Shown in pieces: positions 7,741 through 14,109 of a DNA stretch of 14,126 nt. Source of the DNA: a bacterium (GTDB lineage Bacteria > Actinomycetota > Acidimicrobiia > Acidimicrobiales > CATQHL01); NCBI GenBank assembly GCA_026713745.1, contig JAPONU010000167.1, positions 1-14,126 on the forward strand. The letters are read 5' to 3'. Made by a program: the position numbers and the translations under genes. How positions within the stretch are numbered: the first letter of the stretch is position 1; each line of letters starts with the position of its first letter. Under the pieces are notes generated by a model. It made no database searches, was not told the origin of the DNA, and was given only the letters and a program-made list of their open reading frames with translations.

Positions 7741-8730
7741 CTACCCGGTGACCGCGCGTGCGATCTGCGAGACGATGCCCGCCGCCGCCAGTTGCTGCGC
7801 CACGCCGATGGCGCTGGCGATCGCCTTGGGGCTCGAGGAGCCGTGCGAGATGGTGCACACGCCCCGGACACCCAGCAGGACCGCGCCGCCGGTGTTGTCG
7901 GGGTCGAACGTCTCGTACAGACCCATGAGGGCGGGGAAGAACAATTCGGCGCCCGCCCGCGCCTCGGGGGAGCTGTCGGCCAGAGCGATGATCTCCTTGG
8001 CGATGACGCTCGCCACGCCCTCGGCGGTCTTCAGCATCACATTGCCGGTGAAGCCGTCGGTCACGATGACATCCGCGCAGTCCAGCAGCAGGTCGCGGCC
8101 CTCCACGTTGCCCACGAAGCGGGCACCGGCGCGCTCCTGCCATCCCTCGGTGTCGAGGAGAGCGAACACCTCCTTGACCAACGCCGAACCCTTGCCGGCC
8201 TCCTCGCCGATGGACAGGAGCCCCACCCGCGGCTCTTCCACGCCGAAACCGGCACGGCTGTACACCGCTCCCATGCGGGCGAACTGCACCAGCCAGGCGG
8301 CGACGCAGTCGGAGTTCGCTCCGCAGTCCAGAACCACGGTGGGCGTCGACCGCCCGGGCACCGGGAACGGGATGGCCACCGCCGGGCGCACAACGCCCTT
8401 GATCCGCCCGAAACGCAGGAGTGCGCTCGCCATGGCGGCGCCGGTGTTCCCGGCGGAGACCATGGCGCAGGCCCGCCCGTCGCGCACGGCCTCCGCTGCC
8501 CGCACCACCGAGGAGTCCTTGAGCCGGCGGACGCTGGTGCCGGGGTCGGCGTCCATGCCCACGACCTCCCGAGCCGGAATCACCTCGAGGCCGCTGCGGG
8601 CGAGTTGTTCGGGAGGACCCGCCAGCATCACGCCGAGCCCCCCGTCGGCCGCGATGCGGGCGCCCTCGACGATCGCCTCGGGTGCGTTGTCGCCCCCCAT
8701 GGCGTCGACGGCGACGGGCAGCGAACTCAC
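7741..8730 (-). CDS. plsX: Phosphate acyltransferase PlsX
   Basis: A 329-aa enzyme converting acyl-ACP plus phosphate to acyl-phosphate, the first step of the PlsX/PlsY route to lysophosphatidate at the membrane. Length is normal. Family motifs are present in order: VAVDAMGGDNAP (6-17), SAGNTGAAMA (92-101), VVLDCGANSDC (132-142), LLSIGEEAGKGS (171-182), VGNVEGRDLL (206-215), VTDGFTGNVMLK (223-234) and the C-terminal ISHGSSSPKAI (294-304). The start is GTG at 8730 with a modest AGG 5 nt upstream. It follows rpmF by 69 bp and precedes acpP by 60 bp. The DUF177-rpmF-plsX order is widely conserved in bacteria. Confidence 0.96.
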   Translation of the reverse strand: MSSLPVAVDAMGGDNAPEAIVEGARIAADGGLGVMLAGPPEQLARSGLEVIPAREVVGMDADPGTSVRRLKDSSVVRAAEAVRDGRACAMVSAGNTGAAMASALLRFGRIKGVVRPAVAIPFPVPGRSTPTVVLDCGANSDCVAAWLVQFARMGAVYSRAGFGVEEPRVGLLSIGEEAGKGSALVKEVFALLDTEGWQERAGARFVGNVEGRDLLLDCADVIVTDGFTGNVMLKTAEGVASVIAKEIIALADSSPEARAGAELFFPALMGLYETFDPDNTGGAVLLGVRGVCTISHGSSSPKAIASAIGVAQQLAAAGIVSQIARAVTG

Positions 8731-8799
8731 AGCGACCTACCCAGCCGAGCGTTGCGCGACCCGTCGCCGGCCGGTCGACTCACGGTCCGGCGAGAGGGG

Positions 8800-8979
8800 T
8801 CAGTCGAGTTCGACCGCCTGCCGGTCGCGGTACCAGCCGCACTGCCCGCAGACACGATGGGGCAGCTTGGCAGCCCCGCAACGGGAGCAGGACGAACGGG
8901 ACGGCGATCGCAAGCGCCATGAGGCGGCGCGGCGGCTGCGGGAGCGGGACTTGGAGGTCTTCTTCTTGGGAACGGCCAC
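8800..8979 (-). CDS. rpmF: 50S ribosomal protein L32
   Basis: A 59-aa protein beginning MAVPKKKTSKSRSRSRRA, the canonical L32 N-terminus. It continues to a zinc-binding knuckle of two CxxC pairs (CSRC 31-34 and CGQC 44-47), separated by AAKLPHRV, then GWYRDRQ. All four cysteines are present, so this is the zinc-containing C+ form. The start codon is GTG (8979-8977) and there is no Shine-Dalgarno. A TACCGT hexamer ends 6 nt before the GTG, as in leaderless mRNAs. It is short and easily missed by length-filtered gene calling. It sits between DUF177 and plsX, the usual location of rpmF. Confidence 0.96.
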   Translation of the reverse strand: MAVPKKKTSKSRSRSRRAASWRLRSPSRSSCSRCGAAKLPHRVCGQCGWYRDRQAVELD

Positions 8980-8985
8980 ACAGTG

Positions 8986-8991
8986 ACGGTA
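8986..8991 (-). promoter_or_regulatory. Putative -10 element for leaderless rpmF transcription
   Basis: TACCGT on the minus strand, ending 6 nt before the rpmF GTG, would place the transcription start on the start codon. It is embedded in the decamer CGCTACCGTC, identical to the one before the response regulator. No good -35 is seen: TGAGGA at 18-bp spacing is a poor match. The 33-bp gap after the DUF177 stop has no ribosome-binding site. Together these suggest that a new transcript begins at rpmF. Confidence 0.45.
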
Positions 8992-9012
8992 GCGGCCTGC
9001 CCTGCCGGTTCC

Positions 9013-9519
9013 TCAGGGTTGGAAGTCGTCCAGTGCAGCCCAGCGAGGATCGCGCCGGGCGCCGGGATCGGACGGATCCTCGGTGGGTGGCGCCGTGTAG
9101 TACGAGCCCTCGGTGGGCCCCCCGCAGGACTCGCCGCACAGCGGCGCGAGCGGCAGGGTCAACAGCACGACCTCGCGCAGCATCGGCGCCAGGTCCACGA
9201 CCTCGCCGTCGAGGGGGAACGTGTCGCCCTCGACAGGAGTCGACTCGAAGACCTCGGTGACGGCGGGCGCCACCGGGAGGCGCACAGGACCCAGGCAACG
9301 GCGGCACTCGAGCTCCCAGCAGGCGCGCACCTCACCGGCGCAGATGATGCGCCCGGCCTGCGCCTCCAGGGTGAGCCGCACGTCGACGGCATCATCGGCG
9401 ATGGCGCCGCCGCCGATCGCCAAGTCCTCCAGGATCCGCCGACCCTCCAGCTCCCGCCGCCGGCCCGGGGCGGCCAGCAGGTCGGAAACGGGGACCAGCA
9501 CCGGGCGCGGCTCGCTCAC
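9013..9519 (-). CDS. DUF177/YceD-family protein
   Basis: A 168-aa member of the DUF177 family, conserved next to rpmF and linked in other organisms to 23S rRNA accumulation or processing; biochemical detail is limited. It shows the four-cysteine pattern typical of the family: CRRC in LECRRCLGPV (72-75) and CGESC in LCGESCGG (128-132), likely a metal site. Between them lie FPLDGEVVDLAPMLRE and LLTLPLAPLC, also characteristic. The open frame extends far upstream through the neighbouring gene. The GTG at 9519 was chosen because it forms a GTGA overlap with the preceding stop and gives a normal length. It corresponds to the Rv2926c position in M. tuberculosis. Confidence 0.9.
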   Translation of the reverse strand: MSEPRPVLVPVSDLLAAPGRRRELEGRRILEDLAIGGGAIADDAVDVRLTLEAQAGRIICAGEVRACWELECRRCLGPVRLPVAPAVTEVFESTPVEGDTFPLDGEVVDLAPMLREVVLLTLPLAPLCGESCGGPTEGSYYTAPPTEDPSDPGARRDPRWAALDDFQP

Positions 9520-10166
9520 CCCAGGTCTTGGTTGAAGAAGAGCGGGTCGGACTCGTCGGCGTCCCCGGCCGCCTCGGCGGGCGGTTGGTCGGCGGGCGGG
9601 ATCGCCCCCTGCAGCCGCCGGCGCCCCTCCCGCACGTTGTCGAGCGCCCGCGCCATGGTCTCCTCGAAGCGGCCAAGGTGCTCGTCGCAGTAGTCCTCGA
9701 GCTCGAGGCGGCGGTGGCGCGCCTGCTCCTCGGCCGCCTCGATGATCCGGCGGGCCCGCACCTCTGCCTGCTTGACGACCTCGGTGCGCTGCACCATGCG
9801 CGCCGCCTCGCCCTTCACCTCGTCGATGATCTCCTCGGCGTCCCGGCGAGCGCGGGCCAGGTAGTCGTTGCGTTCCTTGATGAGCCACCGGGCGCTGCGC
9901 AGCGCCACCGGCAACCGGGCACGGGCGACGCGGATCAACTCCAGGACATGGTCGCGGTCGAGGCGGATCTGCGAGGAGAGGCTCGAGGCGCGCGCCCCGC
10001 TGACGTATCGCTCCAGATCGACGAGCGCCGCCTCGACGTCCTCGACAACCTCGGGACCGCCACCGGAGAGGGCGTCGAAAGGATTGGACCCGCCGGGGGA
10101 CTCCCCCGGTGACGGCTCGGACGGCTCCTCGCCGCCGGGCGCCGGCGGATCGTCGTAGCGGTTCAC
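9516..10166 (-). CDS. DivIVA-like coiled-coil protein (Rv2927c-type)
   Basis: A 216-aa predicted cytoplasmic protein. Residues 1-35 are a Pro/Gly/Ser/Glu-rich disordered leader, 36-185 are almost entirely charged helix with heptad character (RARRDAEEIIDEVKGEAAR and similar blocks), and the last 30 residues are acidic and disordered, ending in LFFNQDLG. The repeated Ala/Glu/Arg helix resembles DivIVA/Wag31 and the ATP synthase b stalk, but no DivIVA N-terminal membrane-binding motif is evident. It matches the position and character of M. tuberculosis Rv2927c, between coaD and DUF177. The GTG start overlaps the coaD stop as GTGA, and its own TGA overlaps the DUF177 start as GTGA. The precise function is unknown; a role in polar growth or envelope organisation is speculative. 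Confidence 0.75.
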   Translation of the reverse strand: MNRYDDPPAPGGEEPSEPSPGESPGGSNPFDALSGGGPEVVEDVEAALVDLERYVSGARASSLSSQIRLDRDHVLELIRVARARLPVALRSARWLIKERNDYLARARRDAEEIIDEVKGEAARMVQRTEVVKQAEVRARRIIEAAEEQARHRRLELEDYCDEHLGRFEETMARALDNVREGRRRLQGAIPPADQPPAEAAGDADESDPLFFNQDLG

Positions 10167-10654
10167 GAGGCCGACCGCCGTTCCTCGAGACGGCGCGCCA
10201 CCGGCGGCGGCACCATCGACTCCACGTTGCCGCCGAAGCGGGCGATCTCCCGGATGTACTTCGACGCAATGAACGAGCTGGCCGACGTGGACGGCAGGAA
10301 CACGGTCTGCACCCCGGCCACCTTCCGGTTGGTCTGGGCCATCTGCAACTCGCTCTCGAAGTCCGACACCGCGCGCAGGCCCTTCACGATGAAGTCCGCT
10401 CCCTCCCGGCGGGCGAGGGTCACGACCAATTCGCCGAACATGGTGGTGCGCACGTTCGACAGGTGCTCGAACGTCTCGTTCAGCATCGCTTCGCGCTGGC
10501 CCATGGGGAAGAGGGTCTCTCCCTTCTGCGGGTTGCGCATGGCCGCCACGATCACCTCGTCGAAGAGATCCGCCGCCATCTCGACGATCTCCACGTGACC
10601 GTTGTGCACGGGATCGAACGAACCCGGGTACAGCACGCGGACCACGTCAGTCAC
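10163..10654 (-). CDS. coaD: Pantetheine-phosphate adenylyltransferase
   Basis: Transfers AMP from ATP to 4'-phosphopantetheine, the penultimate step of CoA synthesis. It is a nucleotidyltransferase with the HxGH motif in YPGSFDPVHNGH (His17, His20), the LRAVSDFESELQMAQTNR block (93-110), and a C-terminal segment SKYIREIARFGGNVESMVPP in the ATP-binding position. The frame is open up to 10717, but that part overlaps rsmD and is not conserved. The GTG at 10654 gives 163 aa and overlaps the rsmD stop by 8 bp. A second GTG at 10645, one base after the rsmD TGA, gives 160 aa and is equally reasonable. The stop overlaps the next gene as GTGA. Confidence 0.95.
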   Translation of the reverse strand: MTDVVRVLYPGSFDPVHNGHVEIVEMAADLFDEVIVAAMRNPQKGETLFPMGQREAMLNETFEHLSNVRTTMFGELVVTLARREGADFIVKGLRAVSDFESELQMAQTNRKVAGVQTVFLPSTSASSFIASKYIREIARFGGNVESMVPPPVARRLEERRSAS

Positions 10655-11219
10655 ATCCCGGTGGTCCCGCCGCGGTCCGGGGGTCCCCGGCGGTTCGACG
10701 TCTGGCCATTCGCACAACGGTACTCCCCCGGCGACGCTCGGAGATGACTATCCAGTCGGGGTGCGCCGGCGGTGGCCGGTCGGATTCGGCGACGAGGATC
10801 CCGGCGTTCAGCCGCCCCAGCAGCCGGTCCCAGCCGTGATCGGGAAAGTCGTAGGGCGGGTCGCAGAACGCCACGTCGAAGGACTCGCCGGCCGTGGCGA
10901 GCCAGCCCAACACGTCCCCGCTCACGACGCGGCAGCGGTCACCGAAGTCCAGTGCCGCAACGTTGGCGCGCAGGATGGCCGCCGTCGACCGGTGCCGCTC
11001 CACGAACGTGGCATGGGCCGCACCCCTCGAGACGGCCTCGAGGCCCAGGGCGCCGCTGCCGGCGAAGGCGTCGAGCACCGTGATCCCGCCCAGATCGGTG
11101 AGGCTGCCGAGCGCGGCGAACATGGACTCGCGCACCCGATCGGTGGTGGGCCGCACCCTGTCGCCGCGGGGGACCTTCAGCCGGCGCCCTCCGGCCTCAC
11201 CGGCGATGATGCGGGTCAT
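10647..11219 (-). CDS. rsmD: 16S rRNA (guanine-966-N2)-methyltransferase
   Basis: A 190-aa SAM-dependent methyltransferase that modifies G966 of 16S rRNA. The canonical start MTRIIAGEAGGRRLKVP is followed by RPTTDRVRESMFAAL, SAM-binding motif I LDAFAGSGALGLEA (49-62), FVER (acidic end of beta 2) and the catalytic DPPY (120-123). The last 20 residues are a non-conserved basic/Pro tail that overlaps the coaD start by 8 bp. The ATG has no Shine-Dalgarno and is itself part of the last copy of a 17-bp tandem repeat, forming an ATGA overlap with the micro-ORF before it. Initiation may therefore depend on upstream termination. A neighbouring coaD is common for rsmD. Confidence 0.95.
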   Translation of the reverse strand: MTRIIAGEAGGRRLKVPRGDRVRPTTDRVRESMFAALGSLTDLGGITVLDAFAGSGALGLEAVSRGAAHATFVERHRSTAAILRANVAALDFGDRCRVVSGDVLGWLATAGESFDVAFCDPPYDFPDHGWDRLLGRLNAGILVAESDRPPPAHPDWIVISERRRGSTVVRMARRRTAGDPRTAAGPPGCD

Positions 11220-11313
11220 CGGACTGGGCGGGTCATCGGACTGTGCCGATCATCGGGCTGGGCCGATCATCGGGCTGGGCTGATCATCGGACTGGGCTGA
11301 TCATCGGACTGGG
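11212..11313 (-). repeat. Six-copy 17-bp tandem repeat joining the acetyltransferase stop to the rsmD start
   Basis: Six contiguous 17-bp units with no gaps, in minus-strand order: 11313-11297 and 11296-11280 (both CCCAGTCCGATGATCAG), 11279-11263 and 11262-11246 (both CCCAGCCCGATGATCGG), 11245-11229 (CACAGTCCGATGACCCG) and 11228-11212 (CCCAGTCCGATGACCCG). The core CCGATGA is invariant; only positions 2, 6, 14 and 16 vary. The first unit contains the acetyltransferase stop codon and the last contains the rsmD ATG. This is verified base by base. The pairing of neighbouring variants suggests stepwise duplication of a single ancestral junction. Confidence 0.97.
11216..11304 (-). other. Chain of five overlapping 6-codon micro-ORFs
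   Basis: Each repeat unit supplies an ATG that reads six codons and stops at a TGA overlapping the next unit's ATG (ATGA). The encoded peptides, in order, are MISPVR (11304-11284), MISPAR (11287-11267), MIGPAR (11270-11250), MIGTVR (11253-11233) and MTRPVR (11236-11216). The last TGA overlaps the rsmD ATG, and the first ATG overlaps the acetyltransferase TGA. The reading frames are seen directly. That ribosomes use them is an inference. No Shine-Dalgarno precedes any of these ATGs. Confidence 0.6.
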
Positions 11314-11942
11314 GCGGGCGGGCGCCACATGAGCGTCAGCGTCACCCGCCCCTCGACGGTGCGGACCTCACCGGTGGTGGCGAAACCCAGGCGTTCGTAG
11401 AAGCCGAGGTTGCGGGAGTTGGAGGACTCCAGGTAGGCCGGCAGTCCCAGCCGGTCGCAGCGGGCCAGCATCGGGGCCAGCAGGCGGGCCCCGAGACCCT
11501 CCCCCCGGCGGTCGGGGACCACGCCGACCGCCGCCAGGTGCCAGTGCGGCCCCGCCGGCGCCAGGCGAGCGATCCGGGCGAGGCCGGCGAGCACCACCGG
11601 TGCGCGTTCGCCCGCCAGATCGCGAACCATGGCCCGGAACCGCTCCACGGACTCCGCCGGCAGTTGCCCGGCGCCGGGCGGGTGCCAGCAGGCGGCGCCG
11701 GATCCGTCGCCGGTGACGTGCACCTCGGTGCCCGGCGGCGCGTGGGTGACCATGAAGCTCCACCAGGCGATCCGCCGGGCCGCACGCTCGCCGGCCGCCA
11801 CGTCCGCCAGCAGCCAGGCCTGAAGCGGGTCCCCGGCGAAGGCCTCGGCCAGAATGCCGGCCACCTCGGCGGTCCGCTCGCTGCCGACCCGGCGAACCTC
11901 CTCGAGCCGGGCCAGTTCGCTGGGTCGCCGCTCGCTACTCAT
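11301..11942 (-). CDS. GNAT-family N-acetyltransferase
   Basis: A 213-aa protein with one GNAT fold, predicted to transfer acetyl from acetyl-CoA to an unknown amine. The acetyl-CoA pyrophosphate loop is visible in HLAAVGVVPDRRGEGLGARL (135-154; Arg146-Gly147-x-Gly149-x-Gly151). The later YLESSNSRNLGFYERLGF (170-187) is the typical beta 5/alpha 4 segment with the Tyr often used as general acid. The substrate cannot be inferred; it is not obviously RimI or RimJ. It begins 13 nt after the recG stop, with AGGA upstream of the ATG; GTG at 11945 is an alternative one codon earlier. Its last codons (GTC CGA TGA) lie in the first unit of the 17-bp tandem repeat. Its position between recG and rsmD suggests a lineage-specific insertion. 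Confidence 0.85.
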   Translation of the reverse strand: MSSERRPSELARLEEVRRVGSERTAEVAGILAEAFAGDPLQAWLLADVAAGERAARRIAWWSFMVTHAPPGTEVHVTGDGSGAACWHPPGAGQLPAESVERFRAMVRDLAGERAPVVLAGLARIARLAPAGPHWHLAAVGVVPDRRGEGLGARLLAPMLARCDRLGLPAYLESSNSRNLGFYERLGFATTGEVRTVEGRVTLTLMWRPPAPVR

Positions 11943-11955
11943 CACCCCATCCTGC

Positions 11956-14109
11956 CTAGGACTTGTCGAAATAGTCGATGTCGGCGTCGCTCAGCAGCAG
12001 GGCGATCTCGTCGGCGAGCACCTCGCCGGGTCCGCCGGCGTCGCAGATCGCCTCGGCCGCTTGGCGGGCCTTCGGGACCCAGTCGCGGTCCCGGCGCAGC
12101 GACGCCAGCGTCAGATCGCTGCGGCCGGTCTGGCGTGAGTCCATGAGGGTGCCCTCGCCGCGCAGGTCCAGGTCTGTCTCGGACAGCTCGAACCCGTCGG
12201 TGCTGTCGACGAGCGCCTGCAGGCGCAACTGCGCCGCCGGCGGCGGGTCCTCACTCACCAGGAAGCACCATCCCGGCTGCGAGCCGCGCCCCACCCTGCC
12301 GCGCAGCTGGTGGAGTTGGGCGATGCCGAAGCGGTCGGCGCCGAGGATGACCATGACGGTGGCGTTGGCCACGTCCACACCCACCTCGATGACCGTCGTG
12401 GCGACCAGCACGTCGAGTTCGCCGCGCCGGAACGCGGCCATGACGGGTTCCCGGGCGCTCGCCGGCAGGCGCCCGTGCAGCAGCCCGACCCGCAGGCCGG
12501 CCAGATCGCCGGTGCGCAGATCCTCGTAGGTCGCCTCCGCGGCGGCCGCCTCCACCTTGTCGGACTCCTCGATCAGCGGGCACACCACGTACGCCTGGCG
12601 CCCGGCCTCGACCTCGGAGCGCAGGCGCTCCCACACGGCGCCCTTCTCGAGCGGCTCGATGACGGCCTCGGTGCGCACACCGGCCCGGCCGGCGGGCAAC
12701 TCGTCGAGGCGCGACACGTCCAGATCGCCGTAGACGGTCATGGCGGCCGTGCGGGGGATCGGCGTGGCCGTCATCACCAGGACGTCCGGCAGGTGGCCGC
12801 CGGCGCCGCGGGCCGCCAGGGCGGCGCGCTGCTCCACGCCGAAACGGTGCTGCTCGTCCACCACGGCCAGACCCAGGGACTCGAAGGCCACACCCTCGCT
12901 GATGAGGGCGTGCGTGCCCACCACCATGTCCACGTCACCGTTCGCCAGGCCGGCCAGGATGCGATCGCGGCCCGAGGCACGGGTGCGACCCGTCAGCAAC
13001 TCCAGAGAGACCGCCGGCAGGCCGCCCAGCGCCAGCCGCCCGCCGGCGCTCCCGAAGCCGCCGGCGCCGTCCAGCGACCCCAGCAGCTCGCTGAGGCCCA
13101 AGTGGTGCTGCTCGGCCAGCACCTCGGTGGGGGCCATCAACGCCGCCTGGCGCCCGCCGCAGACCACCGCCAGCATCGCCATGAGCGCCACCACCGTCTT
13201 GCCCGATCCCACCTCGCCCTGCAGCAGCCGGTGCATCGGCCACGGCCGCCGCAGGTCGGCCAGAATCTCATCCACGGTGCGGCTCTGGGCGGCGGTCAGG
13301 GCGAAGGGCAGACGCTGCCCGAAGCGCTCCAGCAGCGCCCGGTCCGCCTCGTGGGCGATGCCCTCGCCGGCAAGTTGGCGCAGGCGCTTGCGGTCGACCA
13401 GCACCACCTGCATCCGTAGCAACTCGTCGAACACCAGCCGGTTTCGCCCCCGGGTCACATCCGCGAAGGACTCCGGGTTGTGGATCAGGCGCAGCGCCTC
13501 GTGGCGCCCGCACAGTCTGTGGTCCGCCAGCACCTCGGGGGGCACCGGATCGGCGATGCCGCGCCGCTCGCAGCGTCGCAGTGCCTCGGCGACCATGTCG
13601 GCGATCTCCCAGGTGCCGATGGCCGCCTTGGCCGAGAGCGGATAGACGGCGAAGATGGCCCCGGTCCGGTCACCGACCAGGTCCACCACCGGGTTCGTCA
13701 TCTGCAGCGCGTCCCGGAACACCTCCAGGCGCCCGTACAGCACCGCCCCCATGCCCTCGCGGAGTTGCTTGGCGCGCCACGGCTGGTTGAAGAAGACACA
13801 GCTCAGCCGGGCGCCCTCGCGGTCGCTCACCAGCACCTCGACGCGCGCCCGCCGATTGCGTCCCGGGATGGCCCTCACCCTCTCGACGGTGGCCAGGACC
13901 ATGGCGTCCTCGCCGACCTGGAGCTCACCCACGGTGGCCTGGCGGCTGCGATCCAGGTAGCGCCGCGGGTAGTAGGTGAGCAGGTCCCCGAGATGCTTCA
14001 CACCGAGATCGACCAGGGCCTGCACCCGGCGCCGGCTGGCACTTTTGAGGCGCTCCGGCCCGATCCTGGCCAGGTCCCGCCAAGTCAGCGGGGCGGGCGC
14101 CTCAACCAC
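11956..14109 (-). CDS. recG: ATP-dependent DNA helicase RecG
   Basis: A 717-aa superfamily 2 helicase that reverses stalled forks and processes branched DNA. An N-terminal wedge/OB region (about 1-200) includes LLTYYPRRYLDRS. Helicase motifs follow: Q-like FALTAAQ (279-285), Walker A GEVGSGKT (298-305), MAPTEVLAEQH, Walker B DEQH (418-421), TATPIPRT (447-454), TTVIEVGVDV and QLRGRVGR (601-608). The C-terminal translocation hairpin is SETDLDLRGEGTLMDSRQTG. Walker A has Glu where most RecG have Asp, and a Gly-rich insertion lies at about 347-375. Both look tolerable. The first possible start is the GTG at 14109, since an in-frame TGA lies at 14118-14116. No clear Shine-Dalgarno is seen, so coupling to a gene beyond the window is possible. 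Confidence 0.96.
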   Translation of the reverse strand: MVEAPAPLTWRDLARIGPERLKSASRRRVQALVDLGVKHLGDLLTYYPRRYLDRSRQATVGELQVGEDAMVLATVERVRAIPGRNRRARVEVLVSDREGARLSCVFFNQPWRAKQLREGMGAVLYGRLEVFRDALQMTNPVVDLVGDRTGAIFAVYPLSAKAAIGTWEIADMVAEALRRCERRGIADPVPPEVLADHRLCGRHEALRLIHNPESFADVTRGRNRLVFDELLRMQVVLVDRKRLRQLAGEGIAHEADRALLERFGQRLPFALTAAQSRTVDEILADLRRPWPMHRLLQGEVGSGKTVVALMAMLAVVCGGRQAALMAPTEVLAEQHHLGLSELLGSLDGAGGFGSAGGRLALGGLPAVSLELLTGRTRASGRDRILAGLANGDVDMVVGTHALISEGVAFESLGLAVVDEQHRFGVEQRAALAARGAGGHLPDVLVMTATPIPRTAAMTVYGDLDVSRLDELPAGRAGVRTEAVIEPLEKGAVWERLRSEVEAGRQAYVVCPLIEESDKVEAAAAEATYEDLRTGDLAGLRVGLLHGRLPASAREPVMAAFRRGELDVLVATTVIEVGVDVANATVMVILGADRFGIAQLHQLRGRVGRGSQPGWCFLVSEDPPPAAQLRLQALVDSTDGFELSETDLDLRGEGTLMDSRQTGRSDLTLASLRRDRDWVPKARQAAEAICDAGGPGEVLADEIALLLSDADIDYFDKS

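Noticed and set aside
8731..8799. Possible terminator or regulatory stem between rpmF and plsX
   Set aside because: Only short imperfect G/C stems (CGCCGG with CCGGCG around a long loop) and no T-tract are present. The genes look co-transcribed.
6580..8922. A 780-codon plus-strand open frame opposite rnc, acpP, plsX and rpmF
   Set aside because: It is complementary to four well-supported conserved genes, and the translation is low-complexity Gly/His/Gln/Arg with no family features.
10093..10109. Hairpin CCGGGGG-ACT-CCCCCGG
   Set aside because: It lies inside the Ser/Pro/Gly leader of the coiled-coil gene, has no T-run, and is likely a by-product of GC-rich Pro/Gly codons.
9520..10269. A long N-terminal extension of the DUF177 protein
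   Set aside because: It is an alternative frame of the coiled-coil gene with Arg/Gly/Pro-rich shadow translation. The GTGA overlap at 9519-9516 gives a normal-length DUF177 protein.
10677..10690. Hairpin CCGGGG-GT-CCCCGG shortly upstream of the coaD start
   Set aside because: It is within rsmD coding sequence with only a 6-bp stem. It could modulate coaD initiation, but nothing distinguishes it from chance in this base composition.
10717..10722. A third TACCGT hexamer on the minus strand, 7 nt before an ATG
   Set aside because: It lies inside rsmD and the ATG is an internal in-frame methionine. One or two such hexamers are expected by chance per strand, and the CGC...C context of the shared decamer is missing. 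An internal promoter for coaD is possible but unsupported.
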